Source: Nocardia kruczakiae NBRC 101016 (GTDB taxonomy: Bacteria; Actinomycetota; Actinomycetes; Mycobacteriales; Mycobacteriaceae). From it: a stretch of 64,000 nucleotides of DNA. The stretch covers positions 1 to 64,000 of the forward strand of contig NZ_BDBL01000016.1 of the NCBI RefSeq assembly GCF_001612965.1, given 5' to 3'. Made by a program: the position numbers and the translations under genes. Under the pieces are notes generated by a model. The model saw only the letters and a program-made list of their open reading frames with translations. It did no database searches and had not been told where the DNA came from. Shown piece by piece: positions 1 through 8,609 of the stretch (position 1 is its first letter; each line of letters opens with the position of its first letter).

Positions 1-102
1 CGAGGCGGCCGCCCATGCGGCACCGCCCGCGGCCGCGGCAACGCCCGCCGCGATGAGCCGATTACGCAACCGACCGGATTTCCGGGAACTGCCCAACTGC
101 AT
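1..102 (-). CDS. Partial exported protein, N-terminus only
   Basis: The reverse strand opens with an ATG at 102 and stays open to the window edge, giving 34 residues. They begin MQLGSSRKSGRLRNRLIAA and continue into an Ala/Gly-rich hydrophobic run. Basic residues followed by an alanine-rich core look like a Sec-type signal peptide. The body lies outside the window, so no function can be assigned. An alternative ATG lies 6 bases upstream in another frame. It is probably transcribed separately from the exporter genes, which end on the same strand upstream of it. Confidence 0.5.
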   Translation of the reverse strand, partial: MQLGSSRKSGRLRNRLIAAGVAAAAGGAAWAAAS

Positions 103-155
103 GCCCCCATGCTGTCACAGCCCCGGGCCGACCGCAGTAGCGCCAGGTGAGAGCC

Positions 156-998
156 TCACCGGCTGACGGACCGCTTGAACTGACGCAGTGCCAGCGGCAC
201 GAAGATCACCAGGATCGCCACCACCCAGATCAATGTCGTCGCCACCGGATGCTGGAGCGACCACACATCGGGCGTGGGATTCGCCGGACTCGTGTTGCCG
301 AACAGATCGCGCGTCGCCTGCGTCACCGCCGAGACCGGATTCCATTCCGCGACCACGCGCAGAGGCGTGGGCAGCACGTTGCTGGGCACGAAGGTGTTGG
401 CGATGAAGGTCAGCGGGAAGATCACCATGAAACTGGCGTTGTTGAACACTTCCGGCGCCCGCACCAGCAAACCGACCACGGCCATGATCCAGGAAATCGC
501 GTAGGCGAACAGCAACAGCAGGACATAGGCCAGCACGGCCTCGAGGAAGGAACCGTGGATGCGCCAGCCGACGAGCAGTCCGGTCACCGACATCACCACC
601 AGGCTCACCACATTGATGGCGACGTCGGCCACGGTGCGCCCGACCAGGACCGCCGAGGGCGCCATCGGCAGCGAGCGGAACCGGTCGATGATTCCGCGCT
701 GCATATCCTCGGCCAGGCTGGTGCCGGTGAACGTGGCGCCGAAGACCGAGGTCTGGGCGAAGATGCCGGCGATCAGGAATTCGCGATACGAGGTGCCCTG
801 CACACTGATCGCCGATCCGAAGATGTAGGCGAACAGCAGGACGAACATGATCGGCGACAGCGTCGAGAAGATCAGCACATCGGGCACTCGTTTGATCTTG
901 ATGACATTGCGCTTGGCGATGGTGAGGCTGTCACCGACCACGATGGCCGCGCGTTCGGCCGGCGTCGGTCTGCGGGTATCGGTCGCCGCGGTGATCAT
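156..998 (-). CDS. ABC-2 type exporter permease (DrrB-like)
   Basis: A 280-residue membrane protein of the ABC-2 permease family (DrrB/NodJ type). It has a short cytoplasmic N-terminus and about six hydrophobic segments, beginning near residue 45 with a VLIFSTLSPIMFVLLFAYIF segment and ending near the C-terminus. Its start overlaps the stop of the ATPase gene by 4 bp (ATGA), so the two are translationally coupled and form one exporter. DrrAB-type systems extrude drugs or lipids; the substrate here cannot be read from sequence. Length is normal for the family. Confidence 0.88.
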   Translation of the reverse strand: MITAATDTRRPTPAERAAIVVGDSLTIAKRNVIKIKRVPDVLIFSTLSPIMFVLLFAYIFGSAISVQGTSYREFLIAGIFAQTSVFGATFTGTSLAEDMQRGIIDRFRSLPMAPSAVLVGRTVADVAINVVSLVVMSVTGLLVGWRIHGSFLEAVLAYVLLLLFAYAISWIMAVVGLLVRAPEVFNNASFMVIFPLTFIANTFVPSNVLPTPLRVVAEWNPVSAVTQATRDLFGNTSPANPTPDVWSLQHPVATTLIWVVAILVIFVPLALRQFKRSVSR

Positions 999-1999
999 CT
1001 GCTGTGTCCTTCCGTGGCTTGTTCGAGGGTCTGCGCGGCATCGGCCGGATCGATGGAGTCGGCGGCCTCGTGCCCGGTCAGGGTGAGGAAGACGTCATCG
1101 AGCGAGGGCCGCCGCAGGCCCACGTCCTGGATGCGCACCCGGTGCGCGGACAGCCGCTCGATGGTGTCGACCAGCGCCTGTGAGCCGTCGTCGACGGGGA
1201 TGGTGAGCCGCCGCAATCCCGGTTCGACGTGGATATCGCCGACCGCGAGCCCGGCCAGGGCCTGCTGCGCGACGGGGAGGACGTCGGCGTGTTCGACGGT
1301 GAGCTCGATCCGGTCGCCGCCGACCAGGGTCTTGAGCTCGTCGGCGGTGCCGCGCGCGATAACGGTGCCGTGGTCGATCACCGCGATGGCATCGGCCAGC
1401 CGGTCCGCTTCCTCCATGTACTGCGTGGTCAGCAGCAGGGTGGTACCGGCGGCGACGAGTTCCTCGATCACATCCCACAGATCCAGCCGGGCCCGCGGGT
1501 CGAGGCCGGTGGTGGGCTCGTCGAGGAACAGCACCGGCGGATTCGCCACCAGGGCGCCGGCCAGGTCCAGGCGGCGCCGCATCCCGCCGGAGTATCCCTT
1601 CACCGGCCGATCGGCCGCATCGCTGAGCCGGAAGCGTTCGAGCAGTTCCCGGGCGCGTTTTTTACTGCGCTGGATGCCCAGGTGGTACAGCCGCCCCACC
1701 ATCTCCAGATTCTCGAAGCCGGTGAGGTATTCGTCCACGGCCGCGTACTGGCCGGAGGCGCCGATGTGCGCGCGTAACCGCTGCGGTTCGCGCAGGACAT
1801 CGATACCGGCGACGGTGGCGCGGCCGGCATCGGGTGTGAGCAGCGTGGTCAGCACCCGGACGGTCGTGGTCTTCCCGGCGCCGTTGGGGCCGAGCAGTGC
1901 GGTCACCGTCCCCTCGGGAACCGCGAGGTCGAGACCGTCGAGGGCGACGAGGCGACCGTATTTCTTGACCAAACCCTCGGCGATGATGGCGTCGGGCAT
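995..1999 (-). CDS. ABC exporter ATP-binding protein (DrrA-like)
   Basis: A 334-residue ATPase subunit. The Walker A motif GPNGAGKT is at residues 37–44, the signature SGGMR at about 137–141, and Walker B VLFLDE at about 156–161. A C-terminal extension after about residue 230, with a beta-rich segment, is typical of DrrA-type drug/antibiotic exporter ATPases. The start is ATG at 1999 with a GGGGAAAG ribosome site. It forms an operon with the permease through a 4-bp overlap. Substrate unknown; daunorubicin-type naming reflects the family only. Confidence 0.92.
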   Translation of the reverse strand: MPDAIIAEGLVKKYGRLVALDGLDLAVPEGTVTALLGPNGAGKTTTVRVLTTLLTPDAGRATVAGIDVLREPQRLRAHIGASGQYAAVDEYLTGFENLEMVGRLYHLGIQRSKKRARELLERFRLSDAADRPVKGYSGGMRRRLDLAGALVANPPVLFLDEPTTGLDPRARLDLWDVIEELVAAGTTLLLTTQYMEEADRLADAIAVIDHGTVIARGTADELKTLVGGDRIELTVEHADVLPVAQQALAGLAVGDIHVEPGLRRLTIPVDDGSQALVDTIERLSAHRVRIQDVGLRRPSLDDVFLTLTGHEAADSIDPADAAQTLEQATEGHSR

Positions 2000-2360
2000 A
2001 CTTTCCCCTGCCGTTCGATGTGGATGTGAGGTTTGCTACTGCCGTGCAGTATTGCCCACACCACCGACAAGTTCATCCGAATAACCCCCCTCGGGCACCG
2101 ACTCGACGGGCGGGAAACGGAGGTGGTCGCATCCCGGGATCCGGCGGTGCTCGGGGGTGCCGGCGGGATGCGACCGATTCGATACTCCCGCGCCCGCACT
2201 CGAAGATCGCGAGTAGCGCGCTACTCGAGTACGTCCCGCGCGGCTACCTACCGGCGCTCGGGTAAAGCCCCAAAGGTGTGAAAACGCCCACGACCGGACG
2301 TCGCCACACCCGCGCAGCTACCGAATTCGACGCCGGCAACGAGGCCTCGCCACCGCCGAT

Positions 2361-2376
2361 CGTTTCACGTGGAACA
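2361..2376. promoter_or_regulatory. parS: parS-like ParB-binding site (distal)
   Basis: The sequence cgtttcacgtggaaca differs at two positions from the bacterial parS consensus TGTTTCACGTGAAACA. It is intergenic and about 24 kb from oriC, the farthest of five such sites in this window. ParB encoded at 34765–35766 is the expected ligand. Confidence 0.7.
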
Positions 2377-2541
2377 AGTTTATTCCGCTGCGTCGCAACA
2401 TAATTCGAGATTGCCACCGTGACGCCTATCGGGCTCTCGGCAAACCGGATGAGGCGCCCCGCAACACGCCAGGGAAAAAATTTTCGAAACTAGCGCCCCT
2501 CATGCAGACACAAACGAGAATCGTCGCGTAGGATCAGTCAC

Positions 2542-2610
2542 GTCGGCCCCTCCCCCCCGGGCCGACCCTACGCGGGCCTCGGCTAACTCCCCCCCTTCGC
2601 CGAGGCCCGC
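2542..2610 (-). terminator. Two tandem hairpins downstream of the cyclase gene
   Basis: The first inverted repeat pairs 2542–2549 with 2559–2566 (8 bp, C-rich loop). The second pairs 2572–2583 with 2599–2610 (12 bp, perfect, 15-nt loop). They start 64 bp beyond the cyclase stop codon on the reverse strand. No clear T-tract follows, so they may be non-canonical actinobacterial terminators or a processed RNA end. Confidence 0.45.
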
Positions 2611-2673
2611 TTCCAATTCCCGGACTTCTCCGAGCGGGACACGGACCACTTCCCCCGTTGTGCGACAGCGCTT

Positions 2674-3681
2674 TCAGCCCTCGTTCCGCCGCAGCACGTG
2701 CGAACCCAGACGGTTGATTCCACGCACTCGCACACTGCGCAGATTCCGCAGCGAGAACTCGGGTTCGTCCGCCAATTGTGTTGCCGCGCCGTCGTCCACC
2801 AGGACGGTGCCCGGCCGCGCGACACCGGTCAGCCGTGCCGCGGTATTCACCACCGAACCGTAGAGATCACCGAACCGTTGCAACACTTGCCCATAGGCCA
2901 GCCCGACCCGTAGTTCCGGGGTGGTGCCGGCACTCGTCGTGGCCTCCTGGATCGCCAATGCGATCCGCCCGGCGGCCACCGCGGATTCGGCCGCGAACAT
3001 GACCTCGTCGCCGACGTTCTTGATGGTCCAGCCACCGTTCGCGGTGATCGCATTCGTGGTGACGGATTCGAACGACTCGAGCAGATCGTCCAGTTCATCG
3101 GCTTCCAGATGCCGGGTCAGCCGGGTGTAACCGACCATATCCGCGAATCCGACGGCCAACTCCCGCAACGTTTCTCCGGTGCCGTCGCCGGCCAGGGACC
3201 GTGTCAGCGCCGCCGCGAGATGCCGCCGCCACGCATATGCCTGCAGTTGCTGCAGCGCCGACACCACCTCGGTGGTCGCCTCCCGGGCGACCTTGTCCTG
3301 GTCCACCCCGGGATCGCCCGCCGTGATCGACCGGATCCGGTCGGCGATCTCCTCCGCGACCAGATCGACCTGCCATTCCGCCAATCGCGCCATCGACTGC
3401 CCGAGGGTGCGCGCGGCCGCCTGCTGCCGGCGCACATCGGCGCCGGCCAGCGCGTCGAGACTGCGGAAGTTCCGGACCGCGTTCACATCGCCGTCGGTGA
3501 ATTCGACCGCGGCGTCGTCGTCGTGAGCCGGAAAGCCGAGCGAAACCCACAGCCGCCGGGACAGATCGGACGGTACGCCCGACAGCTCCGCGACCTCGAC
3601 CCGGTTGTAGCGGCGAGGTCCCTCCAGTAGATACGGCTCGATGACCGACTGGACCAGCTTCGACAGCTCCGGGGAGGCCAT
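2674..3681 (-). CDS. Class III adenylate cyclase with pH-sensing-type regulatory domain
   Basis: A 335-residue soluble protein predicted to make cAMP from ATP. The N-terminal ~165 residues resemble the autoregulatory domain of mycobacterial Rv1264, a pH-sensing cyclase. The catalytic domain occupies about 173–330. All expected catalytic residues are visible: metal-binding D181 and D225, substrate-specifying K221 and D272, transition-state N279 and R283, with spacings that match Rv1264. Lys/Asp at the specificity positions predicts ATP rather than GTP. No membrane segment. It is monocistronic, with two hairpins after its stop. Family assignment of the N-terminal domain is from similarity recalled by eye. 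Confidence 0.87.
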   Translation of the reverse strand: MASPELSKLVQSVIEPYLLEGPRRYNRVEVAELSGVPSDLSRRLWVSLGFPAHDDDAAVEFTDGDVNAVRNFRSLDALAGADVRRQQAAARTLGQSMARLAEWQVDLVAEEIADRIRSITAGDPGVDQDKVAREATTEVVSALQQLQAYAWRRHLAAALTRSLAGDGTGETLRELAVGFADMVGYTRLTRHLEADELDDLLESFESVTTNAITANGGWTIKNVGDEVMFAAESAVAAGRIALAIQEATTSAGTTPELRVGLAYGQVLQRFGDLYGSVVNTAARLTGVARPGTVLVDDGAATQLADEPEFSLRNLRSVRVRGINRLGSHVLRRNEG

Positions 3682-3755
3682 AATTCCGACGATACGGATC
3701 CCGCCGGCGCCGGGTCGCCCGCCGATGACGTGTCACAGCCGGGCGACCCGGTCGG

Positions 3756-4169
3756 TCACACGCGGTCGGGGCCGGGCTGCCAGGTGGCGACCGCCCAGAT
3801 CACCACGACATTCAACGCGATCACCAGGATCGACCACGCCGGGTAGTACGGCAGCCACAAAAAGTTCGCGAGAATCGACAACGCCGCCAACGTGATTGCC
3901 ACGATCCGGCCCCACGTGGTGCCGGCCATCAGACCGAGGGCGGCGATGACCAGCAGGATCCCCAGGACGATATGGATCCATCCCCAGGTCGTGGTGTCGA
4001 ACTGGTAGACGTAGTCGATCCCCACGACGAACAGGTTGTCGTTGGCGACCGCCGAGATTCCTTCCAGAATCGAGAGCACACCGACGGTGACCAGCAGGAT
4101 CGCCGCGCCGATCGAGGTTCCGGCGGCGATGCCCTGACGTACCGGATGCTCCTGCGGGGTTGTGGTCAT
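3756..4169 (-). CDS. Small four-helix membrane protein (DUF7144-like)
   Basis: A 137-residue protein beginning MTTTPQEHPV at an ATG (4169) with a strong GGAAGGAG ribosome site; an upstream in-frame ATG lacks one. Four hydrophobic segments are visible, with a polar loop containing DNLFVVGIDYVYQFDTTTWG between the first and second. This matches the actinobacterial DUF7144 membrane family, which has no known function. It ends just downstream (on its strand) of an unrelated cyclase gene and appears monocistronic. Family call is tentative. Confidence 0.75.
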   Translation of the reverse strand: MTTTPQEHPVRQGIAAGTSIGAAILLVTVGVLSILEGISAVANDNLFVVGIDYVYQFDTTTWGWIHIVLGILLVIAALGLMAGTTWGRIVAITLAALSILANFLWLPYYPAWSILVIALNVVVIWAVATWQPGPDRV

Positions 4170-4387
4170 GGCAGAACTCCTTCCCAGCCGAGGGGCTTTC
4201 CCATGAATGTGCCCATCGCGACGCGCGGTGACTTCACCCGTGGCGGGTGAGTATCGGGCGTGGTCGTTCCGCCGGACCCGTTCGCGGCCGGATCTCGAGC
4301 TCATCCCGCGCGGATGAGGCGACCACCAGCGGTTGTGCACGAGGCTGGAGGCGAGCAGGCAACCCGCCCGAGGAGGTGAGTTGGTCA

Positions 4388-4606
4388 TTGTCGATCCGGT
4401 ATCAGTTCGTCATCGATGGTGAATTGTCCGAGCGGGCCCTGGCGGCATTTCCGGAGTTGAGCCGCAGCGAGCATTCTTCGGCGGGCACGACCACGCTGTT
4501 CGGCGCACTCCCCGATGCCACGGCCATGCGGGGTGTGCTCGCGCGGATCGATTCGCTCGGCCTGACACTGCTGGGAATGGCACAACTGCCCGACTCCGCC
4601 GGCTGA
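4388..4606 (+). CDS. Small hypothetical protein, 72 aa
   Basis: The reading frame from a TTG at 4388 follows an AGGAGG ribosome site at 4371–4376. The product starts MSIRYQFVIDGELSERALAA and has an alternating hydrophobic pattern suggesting a compact alpha/beta fold with no membrane segment. The frame is open further upstream, but those residues are Arg/Ser-rich and precede the ribosome site. It converges on the permease gene with a 12-bp gap. I do not recognise a function. Confidence 0.6.
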   Translation: MSIRYQFVIDGELSERALAAFPELSRSEHSSAGTTTLFGALPDATAMRGVLARIDSLGLTLLGMAQLPDSAG

Positions 4607-4618
4607 GGGAGCGGCCGG

Positions 4619-5731
4619 CTACGGTTCCTGGTCCGGATCGGGCGCCCGGTCCTGGATCAGCACGCCGACCCACCGCGTGGACGGATCGATATCGAGCAGC
4701 AGCGCCTTCATCAGCAGGGTCAGCGGAATCGCCAGCAGCGCGCCGAGCGCCCCCAGGACCCACGACCAGAAGACCAGCGACAGGAATGTCACGGTCACGC
4801 TGAGGCCGACCGCATCCCCGACGAATTTGGGCTGGATGATCGACTGGATGACGAAATTGATCACCGAGTAGACGACGATCACCCACACCATCAGTATCGG
4901 CCCGCTGTCGAGCAGCGCCAGCAACGCCGGCGGAATCAAGCCGATGACGAAACCGATATTCGGAATGTAGTTGGTGATGAACGACAGCAGCGCCCACAGG
5001 AGCGGAAGCGGCACGCCCATCAGCCACAACGCACCGCCGTCGAAGATGGCGACGATCAAACCGAACACCGTGGAAACGACCAGATACTTCCGGGTGCCGC
5101 TGGCGAATACGCCCAGCGCATACGCGATTTCGGGTCGCGCCTTGGCGACCACCGCCAGTTTCCGATCGATCATCATGCCGTCGATCGCCATGAACAGCAG
5201 CAGTGCCAGCACGAAGAACAGATTGGAGAAGATTCCGAGCGCATTGCTCAGCGCAACGGACAGGACATCGACGACCTTGCCCACATCCAGACCGTTGAGC
5301 GCGTTGTGGATCTGCTCGGTATCCACCCCCAGATCGGCGAGGGTATCCCGCACGCCGTTGAGCATGTCGTCGAGCTTGTCGGAGTATTTCGGCAGTTCGG
5401 ATGCCAATTGCGCGATCGAGAGCACCAGCGCGCCGAGCAGGACGAGCAGGATCAGTACGACCAGGATCAGCGCCGCCACCATCCCGATCCACGGCCGCCA
5501 GCCGCGCCGCTGCACCCAGGTCTGCACCGGCTGAACGGCCATGGTCAGCATCAGCGCCAGGAAGGTGGGGCCGAGCACACCGGCGAACGCCCTCATTCCC
5601 AGGACTGCCACCACGGCGCCGGCAACGGACAGCATCACGATCAGTCCCCGCGGAAGCGGCCATGTTCCCCCGGAAGCGGGTGGCGGAGCCGCTCGTTCGG
5701 CCCGCGCGGGCCGATCTCGTCGCCATTGCAT
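4619..5731 (-). CDS. AI-2E family transporter (PerM/YdiK-like permease)
   Basis: A 370-residue integral membrane protein starting MQWRRDRPARAERAA. A basic, proline-containing N-terminal tail is followed by paired hydrophobic helices, a soluble helical region (about 120–180, with SELPKYSDKLDDMLNGVRDT) and a C-terminal bundle. The conserved FITNYIPNIGFVIGLIPP stretch is typical of the AI-2E family. Members export or exchange small solutes; the autoinducer-2 link is shown only for a few and should not be assumed here. Divergent from the LuxR regulator. Confidence 0.85.
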   Translation of the reverse strand: MQWRRDRPARAERAAPPPASGGTWPLPRGLIVMLSVAGAVVAVLGMRAFAGVLGPTFLALMLTMAVQPVQTWVQRRGWRPWIGMVAALILVVLILLVLLGALVLSIAQLASELPKYSDKLDDMLNGVRDTLADLGVDTEQIHNALNGLDVGKVVDVLSVALSNALGIFSNLFFVLALLLFMAIDGMMIDRKLAVVAKARPEIAYALGVFASGTRKYLVVSTVFGLIVAIFDGGALWLMGVPLPLLWALLSFITNYIPNIGFVIGLIPPALLALLDSGPILMVWVIVVYSVINFVIQSIIQPKFVGDAVGLSVTVTFLSLVFWSWVLGALGALLAIPLTLLMKALLLDIDPSTRWVGVLIQDRAPDPDQEP

Positions 5732-5885
5732 CGGAATTACCTCGCCGCCGCAGACCGGACTGTCGATTCTCCGACCGACACTACGGCTCCGACCGGCCCG
5801 CCAGGTCTTGCGCCACGGCCGAATTCGACGGCCCGAGACCGATTCGAAATCATGATGGAACGCACATTTTGACCGATTACAGCAA

Positions 5886-8609
5886 ATGAGTAGTGTACGT
5901 TTCAGTTTGGAGAAAGCAGGCTTCACCGACATTGCCTTCGGCGAAGGCACAGCTCCGGGAGGCGCTTTGAACGCTTCGCCCAGAACAACACGATCGCTAG
6001 CCGATAGCTCAAACATTGCCACCATCCGCAGTGGCCTCCAACTCGGTGTGCCGGAACTCTCCTTCGTACCGCTGTCGCTTCCCGCCGCCCACGCCCGCCT
6101 CGACGAGGCGGCGACGACCGGGGCCGGACAGGCCGTATTGATCTGCGCCCCCGCGGGAACCGGCAAGACCGTCCTGGCCGCCGACTGGGTGACGCGGCTG
6201 GCGACCCGGCATTCCGACTGCCGGGTGGGCTGGCTGACCTTCACCGGCCGCCGCGGCGAATCGGCCGATCTGTGGCGTGCGATCGCCGGAGTGCTCGACC
6301 TCCCCGTCGGATCACCGGACCGCGACCCCACCGGTCCGCTCGCCGAACCGGCGACCCTGGTGGACCGGCTGACCGAGCGAGCCGAACCGACGGTGCTCGT
6401 CCTCGACGACGCCCACCTGCTGACCGACCCCTTGGCCCTCGCGGGGCTGGAGTATGTCGTCGACAACGCACCGCCCACCCTGACGACGATCGTCACCGGC
6501 CGGTTCGATCCGCCGCTGCGATGGCACGGGCTCGAGCTGAGTGGCCGGCTCACCCGTCTGACCGCGCGGGAACTCGCGCTCGACGACGAACGCACCGCGG
6601 CCCTGCTCGGCCAGCACGACCTCCACCTGAGCACGGCCGATATCGCCGGGATCCAGCGTCTGACCTGCGGCTGGGCCGCGCTGGTACGGATCGCCGCGAT
6701 CTACCTGGCCGCGAATCCGCAGGACCGGCCGACCGCGTTGGCGGCATTGGCCCGCGCGCCCCACGCCATCAGCGACTTCCTCGTCGGCGAGTTGCTGGGC
6801 GCGCTTCCCGACGACGCGCTGCACTTCCTGCTCGCCACCGCGGTGCCCGAGGAATTCAGTGTCGCGCTGGCCACCGAGCTGGTCGGCGAATCCGCCCCGG
6901 CCACACTGGAATATCTGCTGCGCAACAACCTGCCGATCACGTGCGTTGCCCGCCACGGCGAACTGTGGCACAGCTATCACCCGATGCTGCGGGCCTACCT
7001 GCTCGCCGAGGCCGCGCGTTCGCTACCGAACCGGCTGCCGCGCATTCACCGCAGCTGTTCGGCATGGTTCATCGACGCCCGGATGCCGTCGGCCGCACTG
7101 CATCATGTGCTCGCCGTACCGGGGCATCCGCAGCTGTCGCGGTTCATCCGCGAGCACGGCCCGAGGTTGGTGTTCGGCGGGGACGGGCCGTCCTTCTTCG
7201 CGCGGCTCGACGACGTCGGCGAACTCGCCGACGATCAATTCGTCCAGCTGCTGCGCATCGCCGAGGCCGTGAGCCGCGGGGACGTGGCGGCGTGCACGGC
7301 GTACCTGGATCGGCTCGAGGCAGAACCCTGTTCGGCCTCCGCCCTGGTGCCCGCGTCCTGGTTGATCGCACTGCGCACCGCGGTGGTCGCCGATGTCGCG
7401 GTGTTGACCGGCGCCGAACCCGCTGCCCCCGAGCCGGCGACGCCCACGCCGACCGGTCACGCCGAACTGGACTGCTACATCGTCGCGCAGGTGGCCAATG
7501 CGCATCTGCACCGCGGCGATGTGGTGCGCGCCGAATCGGGACTGTGGCAGGCGCTCACGCTGGCCGAACATGCCGGACTGGGTCGCTTCGTCGTGCCGGC
7601 TGCGACGCGATTGGCGCTGTGCGGCGGTATCGGCGGCCATCTCACGGTGATGTGCAAGCGAGCCGAACATGCCGTGGCACTCGCCGAGAAGTACGGACTG
7701 CGAACACATTCCGCGATGACGCACGCCCGGGCGATGATCGCCTACGCGCGCTATCTGCAGGGCGATCCGATCGATGTCCGCGGGCAGCTCCCGCCCGCCA
7801 CGACGAGTGGCCTCTCCCCCGCGCCGACCGCCGACCGGCAGGCGGTGGCGTTGCTCCGGCTGATCGAATTCGATTCCGCCACAGACCGTTTCCTGGCCGC
7901 CGATACGCTGCGGATGCAACTGCTCGACATGCTCGCCGAGCCGACGCCGCCGCGCTCCTGCGGCAACCTGGTCCTGCACACGGTGTCGGCCCTGCTGCGG
8001 ATCCAGTCTCGCGTCGGCGCACAGACTCTGGTCGAGCGAGCGATCGCGGTGCTGGGCCACACACCCGAGGTCGTGCTGGCGCATGCCTGCCTGTCGGAGT
8101 ACGCGCAGACCTCGTCGACGACGCTCGAACTGCTGCAGCCACTTCTGCGCCGGACCGAGGGACTGCCCGCGCTCACCGCCGTCACGGGCTGGCTGTTGTA
8201 CGCCGCCGCATCCGACCATCTGGACCGTCCGGTCAAGGCCTACGAGGCGCTGGCGCGGGCGCTGAATCACGCGGCCGACGACCGGATCGTGCGACCGTTC
8301 CTGGAGGTGCCGGGAATCGTTGCGTTACTGGACGGTTCGGTCGGCCGTTTCGGTCACCACGACCGGCTGGTCGATCTGATCCGGTCCCATCCGTCGGCTC
8401 GCGGCGCGGCGCACAATCCTGGGCTCACCGAAACCGAGATGTCGGTGTTGCGCCAGCTGCCGTCCGGGATGACGACGCTGAATATCGCCGAGGGCATGGG
8501 TGTTTCGATCAACACCGTCAAAACACACCTGCGCGGGATCTATCACAAACTGGGTAGCGGATCCCGGGCCGAGGCCATCGCACGAGCGCGCGAACTCGGT
8601 TTGATCTGA
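5886..8609 (+). CDS. LuxR-family ATP-binding transcriptional regulator (LAL/MalT-like)
   Basis: A 907-residue regulator. The STAND-type NTPase has Walker A A-P-A-G-T-G-K-T at residues 88–95 and a Walker B VLVLDDAH around 165. A long helical-repeat middle is followed by a C-terminal LuxR helix-turn-helix, LTETEMSVLRQLPSGMTTLN onward, with the recognition segment VSINTVKTHLRGIYHKLG. Such proteins bind an inducer and ATP before activating transcription. The ligand is not evident. The last 67 bp are overlapped by the converging hydrolase gene. The ATG at 5886 lacks a clear ribosome site, so the true start may differ. Confidence 0.88.
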   Translation: MSSVRFSLEKAGFTDIAFGEGTAPGGALNASPRTTRSLADSSNIATIRSGLQLGVPELSFVPLSLPAAHARLDEAATTGAGQAVLICAPAGTGKTVLAADWVTRLATRHSDCRVGWLTFTGRRGESADLWRAIAGVLDLPVGSPDRDPTGPLAEPATLVDRLTERAEPTVLVLDDAHLLTDPLALAGLEYVVDNAPPTLTTIVTGRFDPPLRWHGLELSGRLTRLTARELALDDERTAALLGQHDLHLSTADIAGIQRLTCGWAALVRIAAIYLAANPQDRPTALAALARAPHAISDFLVGELLGALPDDALHFLLATAVPEEFSVALATELVGESAPATLEYLLRNNLPITCVARHGELWHSYHPMLRAYLLAEAARSLPNRLPRIHRSCSAWFIDARMPSAALHHVLAVPGHPQLSRFIREHGPRLVFGGDGPSFFARLDDVGELADDQFVQLLRIAEAVSRGDVAACTAYLDRLEAEPCSASALVPASWLIALRTAVVADVAVLTGAEPAAPEPATPTPTGHAELDCYIVAQVANAHLHRGDVVRAESGLWQALTLAEHAGLGRFVVPAATRLALCGGIGGHLTVMCKRAEHAVALAEKYGLRTHSAMTHARAMIAYARYLQGDPIDVRGQLPPATTSGLSPAPTADRQAVALLRLIEFDSATDRFLAADTLRMQLLDMLAEPTPPRSCGNLVLHTVSALLRIQSRVGAQTLVERAIAVLGHTPEVVLAHACLSEYAQTSSTTLELLQPLLRRTEGLPALTAVTGWLLYAAASDHLDRPVKAYEALARALNHAADDRIVRPFLEVPGIVALLDGSVGRFGHHDRLVDLIRSHPSARGAAHNPGLTETEMSVLRQLPSGMTTLNIAEGMGVSINTVKTHLRGIYHKLGSGSRAEAIARARELGLI

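Larger units (their letters stand above)
2000..2673. other. 674-bp intergenic region with parS-like site and hairpins
   Basis: No convincing gene lies between the exporter and the cyclase. The region holds the exporter promoter zone (about 2000–2100), a parS-like 16-mer (2361–2376), an AT-rich patch near 2475–2490, and two adjacent inverted repeats (2542–2566 and 2572–2610) just downstream of the cyclase stop. Short open frames here lack ribosome sites and coding-like composition. Confidence 0.6.

Noticed and set aside
6272..8557. Arg-rich open frame of about 760 codons within the LuxR gene
   Set aside because: Same strand, other frame; very high Arg/Ala content and no start context. The LuxR frame has clear Walker and helix-turn-helix motifs.
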